A stretch of 64,000 bases of DNA from Botryotinia globosa (Eukaryota > Ascomycota > Leotiomycetes > Helotiales > Sclerotiniaceae). Location: positions 1,116,001-1,180,000 of the forward strand of contig RCSZ01000005.1 in the NCBI GenBank assembly GCA_014898425.1, given 5' to 3'. The notes under the pieces are model-generated. The model saw only the letters and a program-made list of their open reading frames with translations, had not been told where the DNA came from and ran no database searches. Both the position numbers and the translations under genes were made by a program. The stretch's first letter is position 1. The number at the start of each line of letters is the position of its first letter. Positions 49,432-61,266 of the stretch are shown in pieces.

Positions 49432-50814
49432 CTAATGACGAAACCAATTGCGCTTTTCCGCCCTCTTCTCGGCTTCTCTTTCTGCCTTTTTCTCGGCCTT
49501 TCTTTTGGCCTCTTTTCTCGCTTCTCTTCTCGCTCTTTTCTCCGCCTCCTTCTGGTCCTTCACAGTTCCAGTCACAGTTCCTGGTTCGTAAAACTTCTTA
49601 ATCGCCTCGCCATTGTCGTCAAAGTGACGAAAGAATTTACCCTTGTATTCAAGTCCAGGCGCTTCTTCAAACTCCAGTCCATGCTCACAGAATCCCGAAA
49701 CTGATAATTTCGCACCCCAGCAAACCCCTTGAGTACCGCTTGCAGCTTCACGTAGGTTTTTGCGGTAACGTTGGGCTTTCTCCATGGCCCAATCATGGGA
49801 GTGCATTGGATCTTTACGCATAACCTTTCCACCAAGGATGTGTGTTCGACGCGTATGACCCTTTTGCTGTTTATTTTTCTGACACCAATGGATAGGGGGC
49901 TGGAGATATGCTCTTGTCCTTTCTTCCAAGACTTTCCTGTCGTGTTGCACCCAGGCTCGATTTCTACGACCCGTAGGGGTGTACTTCTGTTGAACCCGAG
50001 AAGGCGCCCAGACCCTATTGTACTTGCATGGAGGCAAGATATTCTCATCCACCGTCTTGGGGTCGACAAAGCTCTTGAACAAAACGATGAATGTATCAAG
50101 GTTGGGGAAACGAATAGGTAAGGCCTTCCAGGTGCTCAATGACCGAGTTCGTTCGAGGTGCTCGTTGTACATTGCAAGGTAAGTAACTCTGTCGCAGTCT
50201 CTTGTGTACATATACTTGGTCAAAAGACGAAGCTGATCTTTGCTACAGCTAGCACGAGGGTAGAGGATGTCTAGTTTGAAATTGAAGTAGACAGGGGCAA
50301 AAGTTCCCATATGATCGAACGCGAGCTCATAATGCCCCATTGCGAACTTTCTTGAGTCTTGGCAAATGTGTAGAGTTATCGGAACGTCTGCAACAAAGTC
50401 ATGGGTGAGTTTATTGCCGTGCAACTTCTGATTCGTGAATCGGACTTCGACTATTAAATGATAAGTTAGCAAGCCTGTACAATAACAACCAATTAACAGA
50501 ATCGCTACTTTCACTTGCCCCCAGAAATTCGAGTATGGAAAAGTTCCATTCGGAGGGTCTAGAGGAAAGTTGGGGCAAAGGTATGGTTCAATGACTAAAG
50601 TCAAGATGAGTAAGTGCATACCTAATCGTTGTTCAATTGTCAATTCCCAAATCATGTTTCGGATTTCGGCGGGGAGTTCCATGAATCGGAATCCTCCCTT
50701 TTCCGGTAGTCGTCTATATTTTGACTCTGAAAGCGTCTTGTTGAAGAAGAGACTAATACTATGGTAAAGAACACCATTGTCTCTAGGTAGCGTGTTGCTA
50801 GAAAGGATCGACAT
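49432..50814 (-). CDS. 2EXR domain protein (function unknown)
   Basis: The whole interval is one open frame of 460 codons, but the preferred model is two exons, 50814-50622 and 50450-49432 (403 aa). These are joined across a 171-nt GT-AG intron whose length is a multiple of three and which lacks stops. Splicing restores the 2EXR pattern: FRFMELPAEIRNMIWELTIEQ followed by VEVRF, usual for this fungal domain. Further conserved-looking parts are LHICQDSRKFAMGHYELAF, YFNFKLDILYP and FPNLDTFIVLF. The C-terminus is a highly charged helix rich in Lys/Arg/Glu/Ala (about the last 45 residues), probably a coiled coil. 2EXR proteins are abundant in filamentous ascomycetes with no assigned role. The unspliced form would insert 57 residues with two hydrophobic stretches. 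Confidence 0.8.
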   Translation of the reverse strand: MSILSSNTLPRDNGVLYHSISLFFNKTLSESKYRRLPEKGGFRFMELPAEIRNMIWELTIEQRLGMHLLILTLVIEPYLCPNFPLDPPNGTFPYSNFWGQVKVAILLIGCYCTGLLTYHLIVEVRFTNQKLHGNKLTHDFVADVPITLHICQDSRKFAMGHYELAFDHMGTFAPVYFNFKLDILYPRASCSKDQLRLLTKYMYTRDCDRVTYLAMYNEHLERTRSLSTWKALPIRFPNLDTFIVLFKSFVDPKTVDENILPPCKYNRVWAPSRVQQKYTPTGRRNRAWVQHDRKVLEERTRAYLQPPIHWCQKNKQQKGHTRRTHILGGKVMRKDPMHSHDWAMEKAQRYRKNLREAASGTQGVCWGAKLSVSGFCEHGLEFEEAPGLEYKGKFFRHFDDNGEAIKKFYEPGTVTGTVKDQKEAEKRARREARKEAKRKAEKKAEREAEKRAEKRNWFRH

Positions 50815-53268
50815 TGTGTTGCCGTAAATTTTGAAGAGGAATATCTGGTAAACAAAGTTCTTTGGTGGAAAGTTATTTCTTTATTGAAGAAGACTTCTAA
50901 TTAAATCTGATAAAGAACTTTAACTCTGGAATTTGATAGATCAAGATTTTTCCTCTGAAGTTGTAATGTTTAAGTGTTTAGGTTCTAGTCGAGTCGCATC
51001 TTGATACTTAAGTAGGTAATTTTAGAAAACAAATATCGACATCACTAGAAGATGGGCCGAGCGGGAACAACGCTTATTTACTACAGCGACCTCTTAGTTG
51101 TGGCTCAGCCATAGGCTGTGAATGGTGCCGTATTGTATTAGCGAATAATGACAGGGAAGAATCACTAGTCAGGTTCTTACACATTCTCCTCCACAAGTCC
51201 TCCAAAGATCTAGACTGCTATCTGACATTAAGCGATTTTTGATTCCCGAACTTATTTGGACATAGAGTCCACCCTTAAATCATCACTTACACCTGCGTCT
51301 TTTCAGACTTTGATGACCTCTGGCATATTATATTTCAAGGGGAAGTATTGATGAGGTTCATATATATAGGTATAGACAGTGACACAGAGAGTTAGGGTTA
51401 AACAAAATCAAGGAAGGTCCACGGGTAGCAGTGAATTGAGGCAATGTCTAACTCAGTGGCTTCAAAAAAGTTGCCTCTTCTTTATTGGGATAGCAAGTTG
51501 GTTTGGTTTCCTAGACGAGAAGGATAAAACATGCACATTTGTGTTTGTGATCGCTGGATATATTTCTGTTATATCAATATTATCTATGGAAATGGTATAT
51601 TTAGAAAGTTTGCAATTTGAGATGCAGTTCGTAGAGCTAGGTCTCATTCTTGATTTATACTAGCAGATGAAAATGTACTGTTTGTTGGGGTTTGAATAGG
51701 AACAAGCACTATTGTGTTTGCTATGTTTGACTGACCTTCTTAGTTTCATGGAAACATTTTATGCCGGCAGCAATAATTTGTACATCATTTGTTCGGTCAT
51801 GTATCAGCTACAGCAGTTTACAAAATCTGTGATTCAATGAGACATGATATTCCTTACAAATTGGCTTGGTATATTGTAGTCCCACCCTCATCGTCTTCCT
51901 GGGCCCTTCTCTCTTTTCCAAGACTACCTTGTTATGTGCTTGTGATCACCTGTTGCTCAATGATGGTTTCCCTTTTCCTCTGCCTCCATACAAAAAAAAA
52001 GACAGACTGTGCTTTATAGTTTGATCCAAAACTCAATCAAGCTTGTCTTCCACAAAGAGATTGTTTTTAGATGATTGTATGCAGCATAGCTAGCATTCAC
52101 TTGTCTTCTGAAGATAGACATTACGAATAAACTCACCTGTCAGCTCAAATCTCTTCATCGACCCCCATTCACTTTTATTGCCTTGTGATGATATTATTAG
52201 GATAGAAGGTACTGTGTAATTATCTCTGTATGTGGTCAATTTATTGACTCACCAAGACGTGATTATGATTAGCATTAGCATTTAAACTTCGTAGTGAATT
52301 TTTCAAAAGACAACTTGTCTTAATATGAGTCAATGGAATTCTCTACTAGGTAGTGAAAGGTTGCTGTTGCTGGTTGAGCTTGGGTGTATCTGATGAAGCA
52401 GCAGAGAGATCATCATTTACATTTACACTGATAAATGCAATATGTTTGCGAATGGGCACGATCGACTATCTGATTACATTTTGTGATGTAAATGTATAGC
52501 ACTTGAGAAGCCACCTCTAGGTAACCTAATATTATGATTTTATGAACTAAAATTTGTGAACATATTGCCAGTCAGCTTGATATTGTCTAGGGCTCAAGAT
52601 AACTCAAATTAGCTGCTTCGTAAACCTGCTTTACAAAACCTGCTTCTAGGCAACAGAATCTCATAACCTGATTTCATTTTCCCCTGTTGGATGCCCAACA
52701 AGTGTTGAATGATGTCCCAGTTAGCCAGGTGTCCCGTAGTATGGCCATCTGAATGAGTGCTTATAGGGTTGAGAATCGGAGCCTATTGACTTGTTCGATA
52801 CTTTTTGTGCCATTGTAAAGAAGTCTGTTATGATAAATTGCTTTGCAAAATAACAAGGAAGAAAGGAATGAGTAGAAGTGCATGATTATTCGCCGAAGCT
52901 ATGGAGAAAAGGAGCCTACTGTGCATGAACAGAATGGTGGATAGGTGTAAAAAGACTGGTAAAAGAATTGGAAGTCATGTTGAATTTGGCGAAGAACGAA
53001 AGAAGACTCACTTGAGTGGTTCTGCTCCAAATATCATGTCATAATTTTAGACATTTATTCAGTTATCTGGAAAAATTGACTTGTTGGCAAATCTCACATA
53101 CCCCAGCGTACCATATTGTATTAGAAAGCATGCGAGATAAAAATCAGCGCTTTGAGCAATGATTACACCTTCGAGCAAAGTATAGTGCTTTCATCTAGAA
53201 ATTGTTACATTTTTTGTACAATACTCTATACACAAGAGAAGAGCAAATATATTATCATAGCTCATTCA
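50815..53268. other. gene-poor region of about 2.45 kb
   Basis: No supportable gene. ORFs such as 51379-51663 (94 codons) and 51789-52019 lack recognisable content and a credible exon partner. A run of A lies at about 51991-52000. Composition is AT-rich by eye. Confidence 0.55.
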
Positions 53269-54250
53269 TCACGCGGCACTCCTGACCTTCTTCACGAGAT
53301 CACTCTGATGCTCTTCCAACATCTGATCTAATGCGCTCTTCTCTATCACAACCCTTGACAATTCCAACAAATCCTTGACATCCACTTCGTTCACATCCAA
53401 CACCGTCGCATCATTTTTGCTTACAACGCTGGACAGGTTTTTCCTGAAACCACCCGTCACAATCAACGTCCTTCCGTTATTCTTGCTCCATCCCAAATGC
53501 TCAAAAATTCTCTTCGCATATCTAGTCTTTGGGTACTCGAATTCCATTCCATCTTCACAGACAATCAATTGCCCCTTTCTATACCTCCAACTCAGCGCCG
53601 TCCGCCACGCAATATCGTACATCTTTCTCGGTAAGTCTGTTCCAAAATCTCTTGGGTGAGGACCGAATGATTTTCCTCCTCCAACGATCAATGGCGATTG
53701 TCTCCAACCAAGACGAGCACCACCAGTTCCTTTTTGCGGGCGAATCTTTCGATGAGAACCATGGACATCGAAGCGAGTTTTAGAGGATGCAGTTCCTTGG
53801 CGAGTGTTATCGCCTTCGAATACTACAGCGCGGTGCAGAAGATCTCGACGGAGAGGGAGGTAGAGGTGTTTACTTGGGTAGGATTCGAATCGGACGGGTT
53901 CCATGGTAGGGAATTTGTAGATGGTGGTTAGGACTGGGGGGTCTGCGGGGTGTTAATAGATAGATCGAGAGAATTGGCATAAGATATTTACTGAAAGGGT
54001 CAGATATGATGTCTGATGTTTTTGTGAGAATGCTAGGCTCATATTCTTGAGAGATACCGGACGGTAATGGCGCCTCTGTTGCCATTGTCCTCGTAAATTG
54101 TGGTGCTAGACATTGCTACAATAAAATCAGTACTCTATTTCTCAATCTCCAATGCAAACAACATACTGTCAGAGGGTCTCTGGCACTATTTATTGATGTG
54201 CGAAAAGCATTCAAGCTTTTCGTAAAGCTCTGGAGTCCCTTCGTCGCCAT
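53269..54250 (-). CDS. YML6: mitochondrial large-subunit ribosomal protein uL4m (Yml6)
   Basis: Three exons, 54250-54167, 54115-53992 and 53942-53269, encode 293 aa. The N-terminus (MATKGLQSFTKSLNAFRTS) is basic and acid-free, a likely mitochondrial presequence. The uL4 core includes PPVLTTIYKFPTMEPVRF, LHRAVVFEGDNTRQGTASSK, GSHRKIRPQKGTGGARLGWR, GGKSFGPHPRDFGTDLPRK and TALSWRYRKGQLIV. These are the extended loop and globular domain that bind 23S-type rRNA near the exit tunnel of the mitochondrial ribosome. An ATG at 53904 inside exon 3 would start after the presequence and lacks the conserved PPVLT segment, so the three-exon model is preferred. The gene shares a 169-bp divergent promoter with mL38. 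Confidence 0.94.
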
Positions 54251-54419
54251 ATTCGAGTGACTTAAATCCTAGAGGGTCGCTGTCGTCGTTCAATTGATGA
54301 ATCTCGGCGAGGCTAGGCCAAAATTAAATTTCCTCGGCAATTCTTCGGCATGTCCCGCCAATATTTGATATGGCGTTCGATAATTTTGTCGAAACATCAC
54401 ATATCAGCACCACATCACC
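54251..54419. promoter_or_regulatory. bidirectional promoter uL4m / mL38
   Basis: Only 169 bp separate two divergent start codons of mitoribosomal genes. A CCAAT box (54358-54362) lies 58 bp before the mL38 ATG. CCAAT-binding HAP complexes regulate many fungal mitochondrial genes, so it may serve both. The region between is otherwise unremarkable. Confidence 0.6.
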
Positions 54420-55747
54420 ATGCCTCCTTGTCAGAAGGCCGTAAGGCCCATGGCGCGATGCCTACAGAATACTCCGTCATTATATCTATCTGCAAGATCA
54501 ATACGAACGTTTACGAGCTCCACGACATTCAATGCAGAAGCTGCGGCTCACGAAGCAGCGCCTTCTGGTCTCGACCCGGCAACTGTCGTAAGACCAGAAA
54601 ATGAGAGGAAATTGATGAGGCAGGGTATTATGCCCATAGGATCAAGACGTCGTCGTGCGGCGCTGAAGACTTCCGCCAATATCCCTTTTGAACAATTACC
54701 ATATCAATGTTTCCAAGAAGCTCGAAAGGTTTTACAAGCGGATAGAGAGGAAAAGTTAGAGATGATCGCGAAGGAGAGATTGCGGCTCAAGAATTTGGAG
54801 GCACAGGATGCATCAGTTAGTGGGGGTGAGAAGCAGAAGCAAACCAGAATAGAAAGTATAAAGAGGTATTTGGAGTACTTGAAAATCCAAGCAGATATCA
54901 ATGATCCTTTGATCAAGAAGCGATTCGAAGATGGTGAAGGTATGTCAATTGCAGAATATCTTCCCTTGTTGCATTACTAAAATTCTCAGGTGATATGAAC
55001 AAACCAATCTACCGCTACCTAGCAGATCGAAAGTGGCGCGAATATCAACGTAAAATAATTGTCCAACGTTTACAACAATTTTCGATTGTCCCTGATCTTC
55101 TTCCTCATTTCGAACCCACCGCCGAAGTTCGTCTCGCGTTCCAAGCACGTAATGTTCAACCGGGCGATTATGTGGACTCTAGAGTCAGTGAATTCCCAGC
55201 TAGATTAAAGGTCCAGGTTTTCGACAAAGGGGAGAGACTCGTCAGTGTCGTGGTTGTGGATGCAGATGTTCCAAACGTAGAGAATGATCACTTCAATACG
55301 AGATGCCATTACCTTGCTGCCAACATTCCAATTTCACCGGTACAAGATTCGTTACCGCTGTCCAGAGCAGACCCAGAGAGCCAATTGATCTTACCATGGC
55401 TACCACCATTTGCGCAAAAGGGCTCACCATATCACCGATACTCAATATTCGTATTAGAGCAAAAGCCCGGACAAGTTCTGGACGTAGCAGCACTCAAAGA
55501 ATTATATCAACGCGATCGATTCAACCTCAGAGGTTTCAAAGACAGACATGATGTACAACCCATAGGATTGGGACTTTTCAGAAGCGAATGGGATGAGGGT
55601 ACCAAGGGAGTTATGCAGAGAGCAGGAATCGAAGGATGGGACATCGAGTTCAAGAGAACGAGAATCCCGGCACTCAAGCCAAAACAGAAGGCTAGAGGTT
55701 GGGAGGCACGTCATGCTAGCGATAAGTATAAGTCTTTGAGGAGATGA
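54420..55747 (+). CDS. MRPL35: mitochondrial large-subunit ribosomal protein mL38 (MRPL35, PEBP-like)
   Basis: Two exons, 54420-54939 and 54990-55747, encode 425 aa. The 50-bp intron splits a Gly codon ([15 protein letters not shown]). Start in a strong context (CACCATGCC). The N-terminus is rich in Arg/Ser ([21 protein letters not shown]), as for a mitochondrial presequence. Central signatures are [27 protein letters not shown]-like [19 protein letters not shown] and [20 protein letters not shown]. The C-terminal half carries a PEBP-like fold ([60 protein letters not shown]), then [21 protein letters not shown]. The protein is a subunit of the 54S mitoribosomal large subunit. In mL38 the PEBP fold is structural rather than enzymatic. 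Confidence 0.93.
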
Positions 55748-56878
55748 TATTTATGATAGCTAAAAATGTATCATATTTGTAATATCTGCCGATTTTGCTC
55801 TCCATGATACTCGAGCTGAGTATAGCTGTTGCATAGTATGACTGGAACCATTTTTATTTGTGATGGAATCTACATGCAGAATTCTCGCAAGTCTATATCT
55901 ACCTAGATGTCTTGGCTGAACGAATACGAGGTTGTAAACTCTCCACTCGTCTGAATTCACTTATTGAGTAGCATGATCTAGTCTGACATCTCGAAAGAGA
56001 CACGCGAGAAGGAAATCTCAAAGGTCGAGGGTCTTCCTGACCTGTCAGCCCAAAGGTCCTCATCAACTAGATTGGCGAGCTGGGTTTCTGAGATATGAAA
56101 ACGAATTCACCCTAGAAAGAGAAAATAATTCTGGCCCATTTCCCTTCCTCTGGTCTCGTTTCTCAAAAAACTTCGAACATAAGCCAATCAATCGATCGAT
56201 CGATCATTCATTCATTCATTCATTTATTCCACCCCTTCCCTCTTTCTACAACATGGGTCCTTGTTTCTTCTAGGCTGATGTGTAGATTTTCCAGATTTTC
56301 TAATAAACTACAATGATATAAACTCGTCAGACTTGCCCAATTGGCAGTTGATACGTTCGAGCTTCTATGTCGGGGTGTCAACTCACTGGAGGCTATTAGT
56401 CCTTTCCTCAAAAGTATATAGTGAGTTTTCATGTAAGATGACCAATCAGTTGAATTTTCTATCTGGCATCTATTATGAACTCGCTGATATTAGCGATTCA
56501 CCTGCTTGAGTTTTACTCTCGTCTTTTTGCACGGAATTCTAGAATAAATTGACGCATTGCTGGACGGCATTTGAAGCACCTACCTACCTAGCCGGAGATA
56601 CAACAGAGGTTCAGAGAGCAACACAAACAAATGTCAAGCGAGATATGCAGACAACGACTTCTATAAGTTCCTAATTACGTCTCGTCTTAATCTATCCAAA
56701 ATACACGCATGAATTCCATTTCCCATATGTATTTTAAAACGCCAGCCCTAGGAGCTTGTGGTATTAGGTTGATCCTCATAACCACAAGCAATGCAATGTA
56801 ATCCGTTCGCATATCCCATCCCTCTTCGCACATTTCATTCGCCATCTCGTTAAGTTCCATGGTATCATATCATATCGT
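55748..56878. other. intergenic, between convergent mL38 and MFS genes
   Basis: About 1.1 kb of 3' flanks. It holds a compound microsatellite (56189-56224) and an ACCTACCTACCT run at about 56578-56590. No gene seen. Confidence 0.6.
56189..56224. repeat. compound microsatellite (ATCG)n(ATTC)n
   Basis: About four ATCG units run directly into about five ATTC/CATT units. Simple repeat in the 3' flanking region of two convergent genes. Confidence 0.95.
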
Positions 56879-58691
56879 TTATCCACCTACAGCCATCTCC
56901 ATGAACAACTTCTCCCTCTTCAACAAGAAACTCAATAGCAATGTCAATGCCGCACCAGCTACAACCAAGTAGTAAGTTTTGTCAATTGCTTGTACAATTC
57001 CCTCAATGGCTTTGTCTCTCAGTTCTTGTGACACACTTTGGAATAGCGCACTTTGGGATCCGGCAATTGCGCTTCTGATTTGGTCTGCCGAGAAGCCTTT
57101 GCCCGCAAACGCGTTGCTGACATTTTTAAATGCTGTGCTCTGGAAAACCGTACCGGAAACTGCGAGACCGATGACTACACCGCCGATTTGAGCTACGTTG
57201 ATGTATCCGATGGATGCAGGGACTTCTTGGCCACGACCATCACGGCCGAGGATAGCTGGGGCGATACTGTAGGAGGCTTGAGTGATCATACCGCAGCCAA
57301 TGGCGATGAGAATACTCCAGCCATAGATCGAGCCTGCGTTTGTAGAGGTGGTGACCGTAGTCATTGCGGCACCTCCAGCGAGAGCGAACATACCCCAGAG
57401 GACGAAGAATGGCCAATAGTAACCAATCTTTGGCATGATTATTCCTTGCGACATGACGACTACAATGTAAAGGACAATAAATGGCATGAGTCTGACAGCG
57501 GCTTGAATACCATCATCACCTTTGGAGAATTGGAAGAAGAGAGGAATGTAGAAGATTGGGACGAAGAGTGCTGTTCCTGCTGCTGCGGTACAAATGAATA
57601 GGAGAATCATAGTTCGTGATTTGAGGAATTGTACTGGGAACAATCGATCTTCGGGTGTGGTGAAAATGCAGAATTGTTGTTGGACTGCGAAAAGGATGAA
57701 GATTACACCACAGGAGACGAATGTGGCAATGGTGCGTCCATCGTTCCAAGGCCAGTTGGCGCCGCCGAAAGTAAGAGCGATGACGAATGAAGTAAAGAGA
57801 CCAGCGTTTAACAAAGCTCCAATCCAATCAACGTGCCTAACTTTGTGAAGGACGTCCAGGTCGGGTTGTGGGTCGAATGATGGGATCAAAAGGAGAGCCG
57901 GTACAGCAATAGCGAAGATGACTAAGTTGATATAGAAGGCCTAAGTGAATGGTTAGTTTCTGTAGATTGATGTTAAGATAGAGTACTAACCCATCTCCAG
58001 GTTGCTCCTGAATCTGCGAAGGCTCCTCCAATGACAGGACCAAGAATCGTTCCAAGACCCCAGGTGATACCAACACCTCCTAGATAGAGAGGACGTTCTG
58101 TAATGGTAGTATTGATGGCGACCAAGTTCAAGGTTCCGAGATACATTCCAGCACCTCCTACACCGGCAATGACTCTTCCAACAATGAGTGCATTCATGTT
58201 AGGCGCCGCACCGCACACAGCACTACCGACGATGAAGATGACGACTGAAACAACATGGGTCCACTTGACATTGAAAGTGCCATATGCTTTACCACTAGCA
58301 ATGAAGTTAGTTTTTGCAAAATTATGTTACATGTAAGGAATACTAACATAGTGAGAATCGTAGCAATGGAACCCAACGGGAAACCAGTACCCAACCAAGA
58401 CAGCTTTGAAATATCACCGTAGGTTCCAAGGACAGCAGATTGAATATCAGCAGCGATAGTGTTATCCAAGCCGTATAAGAAGGTAGCGACATAGAAACCG
58501 ACACAAATGACGATCCATTTCCAACCAGTAACTGTTCTCACCTGTTCAGGCTCAGGCGGCGGACTGGTAGTTAGTGGGCCTTTCTCTGAATCGGTATCTT
58601 CTGATCGTTCAAGTCTTTGGGGCTTGTCATCTATGGATGGGGCTGAAGAGGCTATTGTGGAGGGAACAGCTGGTGCTGTAGTTAACGACAT
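56879..58691 (-). CDS. MFS drug:H+ antiporter, 14-TM (DHA2) type
   Basis: Three exons, 58691-58348, 58294-57991 and 57940-56879, encode 569 aa. A charged cytosolic N-terminus of about 60 residues precedes the first membrane segment (WIVICVGFYVATFLYGLDNT). Motif A-like GKAYGTFNVKW comes after splicing. Motif B-like ALIVGRVIAGVGGAGMY follows. The antiporter motif C is WGLGTILGPVIGGAF. A further set of about eight hydrophobic segments follows, giving about 14 in total, and the protein ends KREKLFMEMAVGG. This fits the DHA2 multidrug/toxin efflux family of fungal plasma membranes. The exported compound cannot be inferred: no biosynthetic cluster lies beside it, and the nearest oxidoreductase gene (NmrA-like) is broken. 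Both joins create sensible motifs and keep phase. Confidence 0.93.
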
Positions 58692-60068
58692 TGTAAGGTC
58701 ACAGCTTTCACGATATGTGAAGATGAAAGGTGTAGACAAACTTGAGAAGATCAAGGGTGATGAGGATTATGAAACATGGGAGTACGAAAGACTCATATAA
58801 GTAGACTGTGACATGGCAAGGCTGCTTCCAGCCTGTTTGAAATGTACAATACCGAACGGTATGATTCCGTGCCAGATTTGAAAGCAAAAGGAGTATGAAT
58901 GAATTGGATCGGCCATAACTGCTCAATAACCCGAAGAATTTCGCGATTCTTGTTGGTATTGATAGGGTCAGATGAAGTCTTGGAAGTACTCTTTCAAGGT
59001 AGATTCCCAAGGGTTGGATAATTAGGCGCGTCTCTGCGCAATATTTGCAGGAGATAATGTGACTTCATGGGGTTTCGGAGATGTTTGTCGGACTAAAATC
59101 TGACAAAGTATCGGGGTTAGGTGATATTGTAAGATTAATCACACACTCAACATTTAAAAGGGACAATATTTGGCTGCATTCAATTGGATAAATGGTAGAA
59201 TATTGAAGATTCCGCGGAGTTGGCAAAGACGTCTTCTATTCGAAGAATGCATATTACTTTGTCTGAGGTATTCTCTTGAACCCCTTGACACCCTTGATAC
59301 CCTTGATACCCATGATCTCCACTTGGGTCATCAGTATTTGTTGTTCTGATATCGAAAATGAGGTGAGAGTAAGGTTAGAAAATTGATCGGTGTTTGTGGG
59401 GAAAGATCTCCGAAAAGGCCTTACGCTAGCTATAATAGTGCTAGCATACCCGAACACGCTAGCATCTGCCACATCAAGCACCGGAGCTTCATGAAAAGCA
59501 CGGCCCGGGGAGTCCAACAAGAAAACAACACACATTTGACATTGTCAACCTACCAAATTTGATTTGATTTCCTCCAGACCTATGGACCCGAGTTGATTCT
59601 CATTCATAAAGGGTCCTTACTTAGGTAGTTCAGGAGTATAATAATCGCTTTTGCTATCGCACATGTGGATAATCTTATCCTTACCGGAGGATGATTTGAA
59701 GAGTCATGTCTGGTCTCGCAGACTCGTTTACATGAACATTTTGAGTCCAAATAGTTCATGTAATAGGATGAGTATCTACGGAGTAGCATCCGGAAAGTGA
59801 TCTTCACCAGGACTAGGATCACATGCAAGTCATGCTTTGTTTTGCTGCATTTACTGGATTGCTCTTTGTCCACTGAAAATGACATACGCGAACGGGCATG
59901 TTTTGAATCAGTAATCAACTCACGCTGCGTAAGGTGTTGATGAGTAAGTGCTCTCTTACACTAGACAAAGTACAGTCTGGCAGAGAGGGGGTTTGTTTCA
60001 TCGTTTACCTGTATATCAAGAAGTTCGAAAGGTTTGATACAATTCATAACTCTCGCATATACTTCACA
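58692..60068. other. intergenic, divergent region between MFS and NmrA-like genes
   Basis: About 1.4 kb. A minus-strand ORF at 59254-59535 (93 codons, from an ATG) has a fairly even composition for its first 50 residues but ends in a repeat-encoded GIKGIKGVKG stretch. I do not recognise it and treat it as chance or a relic. A 9-bp repeat is listed separately. Confidence 0.5.
59282..59316. repeat. 9-bp tandem repeat
   Basis: Unit cccttgata/cccttgaca occurs three times in a row (59282-59308) with a degenerate fourth copy to 59316. Confidence 0.9.
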
Positions 60069-61266
60069 ATGACAGATAAGAAGCTTGTAGTTGTTCTCGG
60101 AGCTACTGGTGCACAAGTACATTCATTCCTACATACCCCTTAAGTTTAATGCAGCATACTAACACTCCTGACTCAAGGGCGGCCCCACAACCCGTTATAT
60201 CCTCAAGCATCTTTCTCATACTTACCGAGTGCGGGCCGTAACCCGTGACCCTACAAAGCCATCCGCTCAAGCTCTATCCAAATGTGGTGCCGAAGTCATC
60301 TCTGCCGATTATGATATTCCTGACTCCATCGAGGCTGCTCTATCCGGAGCCCATGCCATATTTTCTATCACCAACTTCTGGGAGCAAAACTCACTTGATA
60401 TTGAGGTAGCTCAAGCCAAGACTATCAATCGGATTGCTTCTAAACTTCCTCACCTCGAACATTATATATATTGAGTAGTCTACCTGATGGAAGGGCATTA
60501 GCTGGTCGTCAATTCCAGAACATCTTACCATATAACGCTAAAGCGCTGATCCGACATGATTTGGCTGAGAATTATCCGAAATTGTGGCAAAAAACTACAG
60601 AGGTGTTTGTCGCATTCTACTTTCAAAATTGGGTCAAGTATCCAGTGGTCTTAGGTCCTTATAAGGTGTGTTTTTGTTTCTTCTGGATTTTGCATTGATG
60701 GGATGACTAATAAGAATGAATGGGCGCCAGACGGATCATTTGTACTCTCAATGCCATATCCAGGTGATACTAGGGTTCCTTGCTCCGATGCTGAGGACAC
60801 AGGTATGGCCATTGGAGAAGTCTTGAAAGGTGGGAAGAAATTCTTTGGAAGACAGGTTGTGCTTTTTGGAGAACCCATTCCGGAAGAAGAAAGGCCCAAA
60901 ATATGGGCTGATGGTAAATCATTATTCTTGTGAATTTCGAATTCCTGGTACCTAATATCATTCACAGAACTCGGTATCAAAGCTAGATTCGAGCAAGTAT
61001 CCTCAGAGCAACATGCAGAGCGACTATCGAGCTATGGACTCCCCCCAGATACAGTCGTTGCTAGCACAGAACTCGTTGAGGCCTTACCGTACGAAGAATC
61101 GATGTTAACGAGTGGGAGACATGTACAGACGAAAGAGGTAAGAATTATGACTTGTCTCTGAAAATTCTTACTGACACACCAGTAGTACCTCCCCGATGGT
61201 TACAGATTGGCTACTTGGGTAGATTATGTCAGGAAGGAAGATTGGTCACCTTTAATAGGCGCATGA
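60069..61266 (+). pseudogene. NmrA-like NAD(P)-binding protein, interrupted by a frameshift
   Basis: Five exons: 60069-60116, 60178-60665, 60715-60913, 60968-61137 and 61186-61266. They spell an NmrA/HSCARG-like short-chain protein of about 327 residues: KLVVVLGATGAQGGPTTRYI (Rossmann GxxGxxG), VRAVTRDPTKPSAQALSKCG, GAHAIFSITNFWEQN, YPVVLGPYKNEWAPDGSF and EYLPDGYRLATWVDYV. Exon 2 carries two extra nucleotides: the frame reads HYIY then TGA at 60472-60474, while the homologous continuation SSLPDGRALAG lies in another frame from 60474. The break falls in a TATATA run (60463-60470), so one TA unit too many explains it. All other splice sites and codons are intact. NmrA proteins sense NADP(H) and regulate transcription or act as oxidoreductases; the role here is unknown. 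It may be a recent pseudogene, a strain variant or a sequencing error. Confidence 0.82.

Noticed and set aside
53870..54085. Separate small ORF upstream of uL4m
   Set aside because: Its ATG lies inside exon 2 of uL4m in the same frame; it is part of that gene before splicing.
59254..59535. 93-codon ATG-started minus ORF
   Set aside because: Its C-terminal half is encoded by a 9-bp simple repeat and the rest matches no family I know; kept only as a note in the intergenic entry.
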